A DNA stretch of 64,000 nucleotides from Glycomyces tenuis DSM 44171 (GTDB taxonomy: Bacteria; Actinomycetota; Actinomycetes; Mycobacteriales; Micromonosporaceae). A program made the translations under genes and the position numbers. Positions 8,041 to 14,774 of the stretch are shown here, in pieces. The notes below the pieces were generated by a model that ran no database searches, was not told the origin of the DNA, and saw only the letters and a program-made list of their open reading frames with translations. The stretch covers positions 236,998 through 300,997 of the forward strand of contig NZ_ATYW01000005.1 of assembly GCF_000427885.1 (NCBI RefSeq). The letters are read 5' to 3'. Every line of letters starts with the position of its first letter. Within the stretch, counting starts at the first letter, position 1.

Positions 8041-8439
8041 TCAGTCGTTGCGGCCGTCGAATTCGGCCCGGGTCTGCTGGATCTGGTGCGCGTTGTCCCT
8101 GATCCACTCGAACATGGCCGCGAGCGGCTCGCCGGTGCCCTCGCCCAGGGGCGTCAGGCCATAGGTGACCTTCGGCGGGACGGTCGGCTCGACCTCGCGC
8201 CAGACCAGGCCGTCGCGCACGAGGTTGCGCAGGGTCTGCGACAGCATCTTCTCGCTGATGCCCTCGATCCGCTCGCGCAGTTCGAAGAACCGCAGCGCTT
8301 TCTCGCGCAACGCGATCAACACCCACACGCCCCAGCGGCTGGTGACATGATCGAGCACTTGCCTCGCCGGGCAGTTGGAGTGAAACACCTCACTGCCGTC
8401 GGGCGGACCCCATTCGGTGACCTGATTTCCTCCCGCCAC
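8041..8439 (-). CDS. HxlR family transcriptional regulator
   Basis: A 132-residue winged-helix repressor or activator. The HxlR signature is clear: CPARQVLDHVTSRWGVWVLIAL, then LRFFELRERIEGISEKMLSQTLRNLVRDGLV and YGLTPLGEG. HxlR proteins respond to reactive electrophiles, quinones or aldehydes, often through the N-terminal Cys, which is present here. GTG at 8437-8439 is the likely start. It is divergent from the NmrA-type reductase gene and the space between holds a perfect 8-bp inverted repeat, so it probably controls that gene and itself. Confidence 0.85.
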   Translation of the reverse strand: MAGGNQVTEWGPPDGSEVFHSNCPARQVLDHVTSRWGVWVLIALREKALRFFELRERIEGISEKMLSQTLRNLVRDGLVWREVEPTVPPKVTYGLTPLGEGTGEPLAAMFEWIRDNAHQIQQTRAEFDGRND

Positions 8440-8446
8440 GTCATGA

Positions 8447-8481
8447 GCTTACTTCAAGGTATGTCCTTCCGGAAAGTAAGC
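8447..8481. promoter_or_regulatory. Inverted repeat operator between hxlR-type and nmrA-type genes
   Basis: GCTTACTT (8447-8454) and AAGTAAGC (8474-8481) are a perfect 8-bp inverted repeat; a smaller AAGG/CCTT pair lies inside. The dyad occupies the 88-nt divergent promoter region and is the natural binding site for the HxlR dimer. Confidence 0.65.
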
Positions 8482-8527
8482 ACGGTCCCTACCTTTGGTC
8501 CCACCACGAAAACCGGAAGGAGCGAAC

Positions 8528-9343
8528 ATGATCGTCGTCACCGGAGCCACCGGCAACATCGGACGTCCGCTGGTCGAAGCCCTCTGCGCCGCGGGCGAAT
8601 CCGTCACCGCCCTGTCTCGAAGCCACCACGAATCGACCGCCGCCGTCACCTGGGTCCGGGCCGACCCCGCCGACCCGGCGAGCCTCAAGCCGGCCTTCGA
8701 CGGCGCCGACAAGCTGTTCTTGATGGCCCCCGGCCCGCAGTTCGACCTCACCGCGATCGTCGACGCCGCCAAGACCGCCGGGATCGAGAAAGCCGTGCTG
8801 GTCTCCTCCCAACGTGTCGGAAGCCGCCCCGAGGAGGGGCTGGAGCCGATGGAGCGCCCCGTCACCGAATCCGGTCTGGAATGGACCGTCCTGCGGCCCG
8901 GCGGTTTCGCCTCCAACGCGCTGCTGTGGGCCGAGTCGGTGCGCGCCTCCCGTTCGATCACCGCGCCGTTCGGCGATGTCGGGCTGCCGGTGATCGATCC
9001 CGCCGACATCGCAGCGGTCGCGGCGGCGGCGCTGCTCGGGGACGGACACGCCGGGCTGACCTACACCCTGACCGGCCCGGCCCTGGTCACCCCGCGGGAC
9101 CAGGCGAAGGCGATCGGCGAGGCGCTGGGCGAACCGGTCCGGTTCATCGAGCAGACCGAGCACGAGGCGTTCGAGGCGCTGACGCGGTTCTGGCCCGCGG
9201 AGGTCGTGGAGGGAACCTTGCAGGTCCTGGGCGAACCGAACGACGCCGAGCGAACCATCAGCCCCGATGTCGAGACGGTGACCGGCCGCCGGCCGAACGC
9301 GTTCACCGGTTGGGCGCATCGGAACGTCGCCGCGTTCCGCTGA
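8528..9343 (+). CDS. NmrA-like NAD(P)-dependent oxidoreductase
   Basis: A 271-residue atypical short-chain dehydrogenase. The N-terminal dinucleotide-binding motif is MIVVTGATGNIGRPLVEAL. The family includes NAD(P)H:quinone oxidoreductase QorB and azoreductases, and HxlR-controlled members act on quinones or other electrophiles. AKTAGIEKAVLVSSQRVG is the usual strand/helix with the SDR-type Ser. Start ATG has AAGGAG 7 nt upstream. Expression is probably induced through the divergent HxlR regulator. The exact substrate is unknown. Confidence 0.85.
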   Translation: MIVVTGATGNIGRPLVEALCAAGESVTALSRSHHESTAAVTWVRADPADPASLKPAFDGADKLFLMAPGPQFDLTAIVDAAKTAGIEKAVLVSSQRVGSRPEEGLEPMERPVTESGLEWTVLRPGGFASNALLWAESVRASRSITAPFGDVGLPVIDPADIAAVAAAALLGDGHAGLTYTLTGPALVTPRDQAKAIGEALGEPVRFIEQTEHEAFEALTRFWPAEVVEGTLQVLGEPNDAERTISPDVETVTGRRPNAFTGWAHRNVAAFR

Positions 9344-9365
9344 TCGCGACGCACGGCGACGATCC

Positions 9366-9469
9366 CGGCTCGGGCTCTGATGCGGGGACCGCGGTCCCGG
9401 CACCGGGGCCCGAGCCGTTTCCGACCGACTTCGGACGACCGACGGCCGCCGCCCGGCCGGGCGGCGGCC
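9366..9469. terminator. Nested hairpins between convergent genes
   Basis: CGGCTCGGG (9366-9374) pairs with CCCGAGCCG (9409-9417) around an inner dyad GGGACCGCGGTCCC (9384-9397). A second dyad at 9444-9469 has 13-bp arms, GGCCGCCGCCCGG and its complement, with no spacer. Either can stop transcription from the NmrA gene or, leftward, from the ABC permease operon. No U-tract. Confidence 0.5.
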
Positions 9470-9474
9470 CGCGT

Positions 9475-11439
9475 TCAGTCGGGCCGGGGGCTGACGTCGG
9501 CCATGACCGAGCGCAGCAGCGGCCGCGAGGCCGCGCCGGCGCCGATGACCGCCGCCGCGCCGACCGCGAGCGTGACCGCGAGGATCAGCACTCCGCTCAC
9601 GTCCAGTCCCATCGCACCGATCAGCGGCGAGGTGATCAGCATCCCGGCCAGCACCGAGGATCCGCCGATGAGCGCCAGCGGCAGGACCGTCTCCTGGCGC
9701 CTGGCCGCGTCCAGCACCCGCTGCGGCGTCCCCGACAGGTGCAGCAGTCGATAGGTCTTGCGCCGGTCCAGGACCGAGCCGATCGCGGAGATCCCCGCCG
9801 AGACCGCCGCGGTCGCGAACACGACGGCCAGGACGACGGTGACGCCGACGCGGATGCTGCCGACGAGCCGGTTCGACAGGATCGTCTCGTCCACCTCGCG
9901 CTGCGGCGGGTCCCCCGCCAGGGTCGCGGTGAGGACGCTCCTGACGCGCTCGACCTCGTCACCGGACGTCGTGGCCCTCACCTCGGCGATCGTCTCGGAC
10001 TCGTCGAGCGGGTCGGCCCGCTCGACGAGCTCCACTTCGGCCAGTCCCGCGAGGGCGGCCTCGGCCCGCGCGGTGAGCTCGTCGGCGTCCTCGGCGGCGA
10101 CGGTCGCCGTGACCGTCTCGGTCGCCTCCGGCTCGGTGTCGCTCTGCACCAGCGGGAACAGGGCCACCGACCCGGCAATGAACCCGGCGATCGCCACGCC
10201 CGCGACGGCCCGCCACGCCGCCTTGGGGTCCTCGCTCAGCCGCCGGGCCGCCAGCATCCGGGCCGGGCCCCGGGCCGTGCGCGCCAGCGTCCTCCCCATC
10301 TTCTGCACGATCCACGGCCCCACCAGGTTCACCGCCGCGACGGTGGCCGCGAGCAGACCGAGCAGGACCGCGACGACGATCATGTCGCTGCCGCTGACGA
10401 CCTGCGTGCCGACCATGAACGCGACGGCGCACAACGCGAAGACCACCAGACGGATCGACCGCAGCCCCTTGGGCCGCACCCGCCTGGCGACGCCGAGCGG
10501 GCTGATGACGACGCTCCGCAGGCCGACGACGGCCGATACGGCCACCAGGAGCGGCACTGTCAGCGCGACGGCCGCCATCCACGGCGCGCCGGCCCACAGG
10601 TCGGCGACGTACCAGGAACCGCCGTCGATCGGGATGAGCGCGACCAGCGGCGTGGACGCCGTCCACAGCAGCGTGCCCGCGACGGACCCGGCCACTGCCG
10701 CGAGCACGGTCTCGATCAAGGTCAGCCGCACCACCTGCCCGGGGGTGGCGCCCATGAGCCGCAGGGCCGCGAGCCGCTCGTCGCGCCTGGCGACGGTCAG
10801 GCGGGCCGCTGCGGCGCCGAAGACCGCCACCGGCACGGCCATCAGGATCGTCGCCAGGACCATGAGGACCTGGTAGAAGGCGTACACGAAGCCGGGGGCG
10901 CCTTCGTCGAAGCCGTCGATCGCCGTCGGCGAGACCATGTCGCCGTCGGACCGCTCGGTGGTCATGGCGGCGTCGTCGGCCTCGCGGCCGACCACGGCCA
11001 GCAGCTCGCCGCCGTGGGCGAGGGCCTCGTCGCCGACGGTCCCGGCGATCGTCCCCTCGTAGCGGTCGAGGAAGTCCTCGTCGGGGACGCCTTCGAGGAG
11101 CTCGGCCAGCGCCGGCGAGACCCAGACCTCGCCGGGAGCGGGGAAGGACTCCAGGCCGGGCGGGGCGGGCGCGCTCTCGTCGAGCTTCGCCAGGTCGACG
11201 CGGGCGATCGCGTCGCCGCCCAGGTAGTCGACGGCGGTGGCGATCATCGCCGAGCCGTCCTCGGCGGCCACCGGGGCGCGCCATTCGGTGCGCTCGGCGC
11301 GCTCGGCGAACGCGAAGTTCCCGGCGACGGCGAACTGGAGCAGCAGCGTCGCCACGGCGACGGCCAGGGCGGTCAGGCCGGTGCTGAGCACGGCGCCGCG
11401 CCCGCCGAGCCGGGTCAGGCGCCAGGCGAGCTCGGTCAT
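9475..11439 (-). CDS. FtsX-like (MacB-type) ABC transporter permease
   Basis: A 654-residue membrane protein with a first transmembrane helix at residues 18-40, an extracytoplasmic domain to about residue 195, then two FtsX-type helix bundles (about 195-400 and 530-645) separated by another extracytoplasmic domain. VARRDERLAALRLMGATPGQVVRL is the coupling helix that contacts the ATPase. Such exporters handle peptides, antibiotics or lipoproteins, or transmit mechanical signals. Its ATG overlaps the ATPase stop codon (ATGA), so the two are translated together. The divergent histidine kinase at 12350 suggests control by envelope stress or antibiotics. Confidence 0.85.
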   Translation of the reverse strand: MTELAWRLTRLGGRGAVLSTGLTALAVAVATLLLQFAVAGNFAFAERAERTEWRAPVAAEDGSAMIATAVDYLGGDAIARVDLAKLDESAPAPPGLESFPAPGEVWVSPALAELLEGVPDEDFLDRYEGTIAGTVGDEALAHGGELLAVVGREADDAAMTTERSDGDMVSPTAIDGFDEGAPGFVYAFYQVLMVLATILMAVPVAVFGAAAARLTVARRDERLAALRLMGATPGQVVRLTLIETVLAAVAGSVAGTLLWTASTPLVALIPIDGGSWYVADLWAGAPWMAAVALTVPLLVAVSAVVGLRSVVISPLGVARRVRPKGLRSIRLVVFALCAVAFMVGTQVVSGSDMIVVAVLLGLLAATVAAVNLVGPWIVQKMGRTLARTARGPARMLAARRLSEDPKAAWRAVAGVAIAGFIAGSVALFPLVQSDTEPEATETVTATVAAEDADELTARAEAALAGLAEVELVERADPLDESETIAEVRATTSGDEVERVRSVLTATLAGDPPQREVDETILSNRLVGSIRVGVTVVLAVVFATAAVSAGISAIGSVLDRRKTYRLLHLSGTPQRVLDAARRQETVLPLALIGGSSVLAGMLITSPLIGAMGLDVSGVLILAVTLAVGAAAVIGAGAASRPLLRSVMADVSPRPD

Positions 11440-12125
11440 CGGCGGGCCTCCGCCAGGTCGCCGCCGTGGAGCAGGCCGTCGTGGATCACGATGGTGCGGG
11501 TGCAGCGGGCGGCGATGAGCGGGTCGTGGGTGACGACGACCAGGGCCGCGCCGAGCTGCGACACCGTGTCGAGCAGGACGCCCATCACCTGGTCGCCGGT
11601 GGCGCGGTCGAGCGCGCCGGTCGGCTCGTCGGCGAACACGACGGCGGGGTTCACGACCAGGGCGCGGGCGAGCGCGACGCGCTGCGCCTCGCCGCCGGAC
11701 AGCTCGCCGGGGCGGCGGTCCTCCTTGCCGGCCAGGCCGAGCTGGGCGAGCCGGTCGCGGGCGGGGCCGAGGGCCTTGCGGCGGGGCGTGCCGCCGAGCA
11801 TGAGCGGCAGCGCGACGTTCTCCTCGGCGGGCAGTTCGGGCAGCAGCTGCCCGAACTGGAACAGGAACGCGAACCTGGTGCGCCGCAGGTGGCTGCGTTC
11901 GCGTTCGGAGAGCGTGTCGACGCGCTCGCCGAACAGCCGCACCTCGCCCTCGTCGGGGCGGATGACCCCCGCCAGGCAGTGCAGCAGGGTCGACTTGCCC
12001 GAGCCGGACGGCCCGGTCACGGCCACCGATTCGCCGCCGGCGACGGCGAAGTCGACGCCGCCGAGGGCCACGGCGGTGCCGTAGCGCTTGCGGAGACCGT
12101 GGGCGGTGAGCATGGGCGCGCTCAT
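11436..12125 (-). CDS. ABC transporter ATP-binding protein (MacB/LolD type)
   Basis: A 229-residue ATPase with Walker A GPSGSGKST, Q-loop FLFQFGQLLPEL, signature LSGGEAQRVALARAL and Walker B AVVFADEPTGALD. It energises the FtsX-like permease encoded immediately downstream, with a 4-nt ATGA overlap. Its own ATG overlaps the stop of a short upstream membrane peptide gene (12122-12235), again as ATGA, so all three form one translationally coupled unit. Confidence 0.9.
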   Translation of the reverse strand: MSAPMLTAHGLRKRYGTAVALGGVDFAVAGGESVAVTGPSGSGKSTLLHCLAGVIRPDEGEVRLFGERVDTLSERERSHLRRTRFAFLFQFGQLLPELPAEENVALPLMLGGTPRRKALGPARDRLAQLGLAGKEDRRPGELSGGEAQRVALARALVVNPAVVFADEPTGALDRATGDQVMGVLLDTVSQLGAALVVVTHDPLIAARCTRTIVIHDGLLHGGDLAEARR

Positions 12126-12235
12126 CGGTGGTCCTTTCGCTCGATGGAGATGAAGGGGAGGACGGCGCCGGAGAGGAGGAACGCGGCGCTGAGGGCGAGG
12201 CTGACGGCCATGCCGACGTCGAGGAATCCGTTCAT
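12122..12235 (-). CDS. 37-residue single-span membrane peptide
   Basis: The frame begins MNGFLDVGMAVSLALSAAFL and ends in ERKDHR: a short polar N-terminus, one hydrophobic helix of about 22 residues (9-30) and a positively charged C-terminus, as expected for a one-span protein with its tail in the cytoplasm. The stop overlaps the ATP-binding protein start as ATGA. Nothing in the sequence identifies a family. Its coupling suggests a small accessory subunit or leader that sets exporter expression. It may be missed by gene finders because of size. Confidence 0.55.
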   Translation of the reverse strand: MNGFLDVGMAVSLALSAAFLLSGAVLPFISIERKDHR

Positions 12236-12349
12236 GCCACCACTGTCGCCGCGCGGGCGGGGCCGCGCCTTCGGCTCGATGGCCGGTTTCGGGCCGGGCG
12301 GGTCGGCCGTTCGGCGGAGGCGGCGTTTTTCCGGGCTAGGTTCGATGGC

Positions 12350-13534
12350 ATGAGCTCGAAACCCAGCTGGAGTGTCCGCATGACCCGGCTGAGCATGCGC
12401 ACCCTCAAGATCGGCATCGTCTCGGGTCTGGGGCTGACACTGCTGGCCGAGTCGCTGTCGAGCATCGGCTTCGAGAATCTGCCGATCCTCTCGCCGTTCG
12501 GCATGGCGCAGGCGGCGACGTCGATGTTCGCGATCGGCGTGTACGTGTACTACCGGCCCGGCCGCAAGCGGTGGATCGCCGCGGCCGCGATCGCCTCCCT
12601 GGCGGTAACGCTGGCGTCGCTGCCGTCATGGACGGACTACGACCGCGGGATCGGCGTGGCCGAGAGCTTCGCGCTGCTGCTGCTGATGCTGTTCACCATC
12701 CGCACCTGGGACGCGCCGCCGGGCCGATGGGTCGCGTTCGTGCTCGGCGCGGCGATCGGCGTGATCGGCCTGCGGTTCTTCGTCTACCCGGGCTCGATCG
12801 TCGGCGGGACGTTCATGTACCTGATGGCCCTGTCGACCGTGATCGGCTTCGGCGCCTACCTGCGTGGCCTGGACAGGCTGCGCCGCGAGACGCAAGAGGA
12901 GGTCAGGCGCGCCGAGCGCATGGAGCTGGCCCGGGAGATGCACGACTTCGTGGCCCACCACGTCACCGGGATGGTGGTGCTCGCGCAGGCCGCGCAGGTC
13001 ACCGACACCGACCCGCGCAAGGCGTTCGCCGACATCGAGGAGGCGGGCCTGGCGTCGCTGGCGTCGATGCGGCGGATGGTGAAGATGCTCCGCGCCGAGG
13101 ACGCCGGGGCCGGGGTGAACCCGCTGGGCGACCTGGCGCAGATCGAGGACCTGGTGGAGCGGTTCAGCCGGGAGGGCACCGACGCGTCCTGCTTCATCTC
13201 CCCCGAACTGGCGGGGAAGGTCGAGCCGGAGATCGCGGCGACGGCGCACCGGATCGTGCGCGAGTCGCTGACGAACGTCCGCAAGCACGCCCAGGACGCC
13301 AGGCAGGTGCGGGTCGTGGTGGCGGCGGCCGGCTCGCAGGGCCTGGAGGTGTCGGTGCGCGACGACGGGCGGGCCGCGCGCAAGAGGCTGGCCGAGTCCG
13401 GCGGCGGGATGGGGCTCCTGGGCCTCGGCGAGCGGGTGGAGGCCGTCGGCGGCCAGCTGCGGGCCGAGCCGCGGCCGGGCGGCGGCTGGCAGGTCGTGGC
13501 GTGGCTGCCGCACACCCCGGTGCTCGCCGCCTAG
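12350..13534 (+). CDS. Orphan sensor histidine kinase (HisKA_3 type)
   Basis: A 394-residue NarL-family kinase. The N-terminal half has about five to six transmembrane helices (residues 20-180). The phosphoacceptor helix reads ELAREMHDFVAHHVTGMVVLAQ; N box VRESLTNVRKHA, and G box GGGMGLLGLGERV follow. HisKA_3 kinases normally lie next to a LuxR-type response regulator; none is adjacent here, the next feature being tRNA-Tyr. TAGGTT (12337-12342) 7 nt before the ATG and no Shine-Dalgarno sequence indicate a leaderless mRNA. Divergence from the ABC exporter operon suggests that exporter as its target or sensor partner. Confidence 0.85.
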   Translation: MSSKPSWSVRMTRLSMRTLKIGIVSGLGLTLLAESLSSIGFENLPILSPFGMAQAATSMFAIGVYVYYRPGRKRWIAAAAIASLAVTLASLPSWTDYDRGIGVAESFALLLLMLFTIRTWDAPPGRWVAFVLGAAIGVIGLRFFVYPGSIVGGTFMYLMALSTVIGFGAYLRGLDRLRRETQEEVRRAERMELAREMHDFVAHHVTGMVVLAQAAQVTDTDPRKAFADIEEAGLASLASMRRMVKMLRAEDAGAGVNPLGDLAQIEDLVERFSREGTDASCFISPELAGKVEPEIAATAHRIVRESLTNVRKHAQDARQVRVVVAAAGSQGLEVSVRDDGRAARKRLAESGGGMGLLGLGERVEAVGGQLRAEPRPGGGWQVVAWLPHTPVLAA

Positions 13535-13596
13535 CAGCGGGCAGCAGCACGGCCCGCGCCCGGGTTTCCCCAGGTCACGGGCCGTTTCTTCACGGG

Positions 13597-13678
13597 TGGC
13601 AGGTGTAGGATTCGAACCTACGTAGGCAATGCCGGCTGATTTACAGTCAGCTCCCTTTGGCCGCTCGGGCAACCTGCC
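13597..13678 (-). tRNA. tRNA-Tyr (GUA)
   Basis: The acceptor pairs GGCAGGT/ACCTGCC with discriminator A; anticodon stem-loop CTGACTGTAAATCAG gives anticodon GUA; the T arm contains GGTTCGAATCC. The long variable arm is as expected for bacterial tRNA-Tyr. CCA is not encoded. No integrase or direct repeat nearby suggests use as an attachment site. Confidence 0.95.
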
Positions 13679-13888
13679 GTGCTGTGTGGCGAGAGCAAGG
13701 ATAGCGTCATGCGGGTGGGTGTGCGCAAGCGGGTTCTCCTCCGATGAGATCGCGTTCACTCGCCCTCCGCCGGTGGGCGCGTGGCAGTGCGACGCGCGGC
13801 GGCGGGCCGAGACCGGTCCGCGAGCGCGGCGCGGCGCCCGACTAAGCTTGACGCCCGTCGCCCCTACCGACCGGAAGGACTGGTTTCC

Positions 13889-14380
13889 ATGGCTGACGCC
13901 TCGTTCGACATCGTCTCCGAGATCGACCTGGCCGAGCTCGACAACGCCGTCAATCAGGCCCAGAGGGAGCTGTCGACCCGGTTCGACTTCCGCGGCACCG
14001 GCGCCAGCGTCGAACGCAGCGGCGAGGAGGCCGCGGTCCTGTCCGCCGAGACCGAGGACCGCGTCAAGGCCGCCCTCGAGGTGCTCAAGGAGAAGCTGAT
14101 CAAGCGCGGCATCTCGCTGAAGGCCATGGAGGCCTCCGAGCCGCGCCAGTCGGGCAAGGAGTCCAAGATCGACGTCGCCTTCCAGCAGGGGATCTCGCAG
14201 GAGCACGCCAAGAAGATCGGCAAGATCATCCGCGACGAGGGCCCCAAGGGCGTCAAGCCGCAGATCCAGGGCGACAAGCTCCGCGTCACCGGCAAGAAGC
14301 GCGACGACCTCCAAGAGGTCATCCGGCTCCTCAAGGGCAAGGACCTCGACGTCGCGCTCCAGTTCACCAACTACCGGTAG
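13889..14380 (+). CDS. yajQ: YajQ family cyclic-di-GMP/nucleotide-binding protein
   Basis: A 163-residue protein with the family marks [36 protein letters not shown], and [23 protein letters not shown] central helix, ending in [11 protein letters not shown]. YajQ proteins bind nucleic acid or cyclic di-GMP; the actinobacterial role is unsettled. The length matches the family. A GGAAGGAC sequence lies 10 nt before the ATG. The next gene starts only 4 nt after the stop, so the two are likely cotranscribed. Confidence 0.9.
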   Translation: MADASFDIVSEIDLAELDNAVNQAQRELSTRFDFRGTGASVERSGEEAAVLSAETEDRVKAALEVLKEKLIKRGISLKAMEASEPRQSGKESKIDVAFQQGISQEHAKKIGKIIRDEGPKGVKPQIQGDKLRVTGKKRDDLQEVIRLLKGKDLDVALQFTNYR

Positions 14381-14384
14381 CGGC

Positions 14385-14771
14385 GTGTCGCCCGCGCTGT
14401 ACGCGACGCTCGCCGGCGGCGCGGTGCTCCTCGGAGCCGCCGTCGCGGTGATGGCGCGCCGGGGCGCGCCGAAGCGGACCGGCTCGGGCAATCGGATCGT
14501 GTACGAGAACCCCGACGGCAGCCCGCTCGCCGTGGTCGAGCAGCCCGGCACGCCCGGCCGGTACACGCTCACGCTCGACGGGGTCGGCGGCGCGGAGGTC
14601 CGCGTCGTCAAGGAGATCCGGGCCGTCACCGGGCTCGGGCTCCTCCCCGCGAAGCAGCTGGCCGACGGCGTGCCGTCGACGCTCCTGTCCGGGGTCGACC
14701 ACGGCACGGCGAGCGAGGCCCACCGCAGGCTCACGGCGGCCGGCGCCGCCGCGCGCATCACGGAGATCTAG
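14385..14771 (+). CDS. Membrane-anchored ribosomal L7/L12 C-terminal-like protein
   Basis: A 128-residue protein starting with GTG. Residues 5-26 form one transmembrane helix (ALYATLAGGAVLLGAAVAVM). From about residue 62 the sequence VRVVKEIRAVTGLGLLPAKQLADGVPSTLLSGV follows the ribosomal L7/L12 C-terminal fold, in which the helix VVKEIR-TGLGL-AKxLV recruits translation factors. It is therefore a stand-alone, membrane-tethered L7/L12-like domain, a small actinobacterial family without known function. It starts 4 nt after yajQ and ends 3 nt before the convergent recD2 stop. Confidence 0.7.
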   Translation: MSPALYATLAGGAVLLGAAVAVMARRGAPKRTGSGNRIVYENPDGSPLAVVEQPGTPGRYTLTLDGVGGAEVRVVKEIRAVTGLGLLPAKQLADGVPSTLLSGVDHGTASEAHRRLTAAGAAARITEI

Positions 14772-14774
14772 CGC

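Noticed and set aside
13597..13678. tRNA-Tyr as a possible integration site
   Set aside because: No integrase, no direct repeat of the tRNA 3' end, and ordinary housekeeping genes on both sides.
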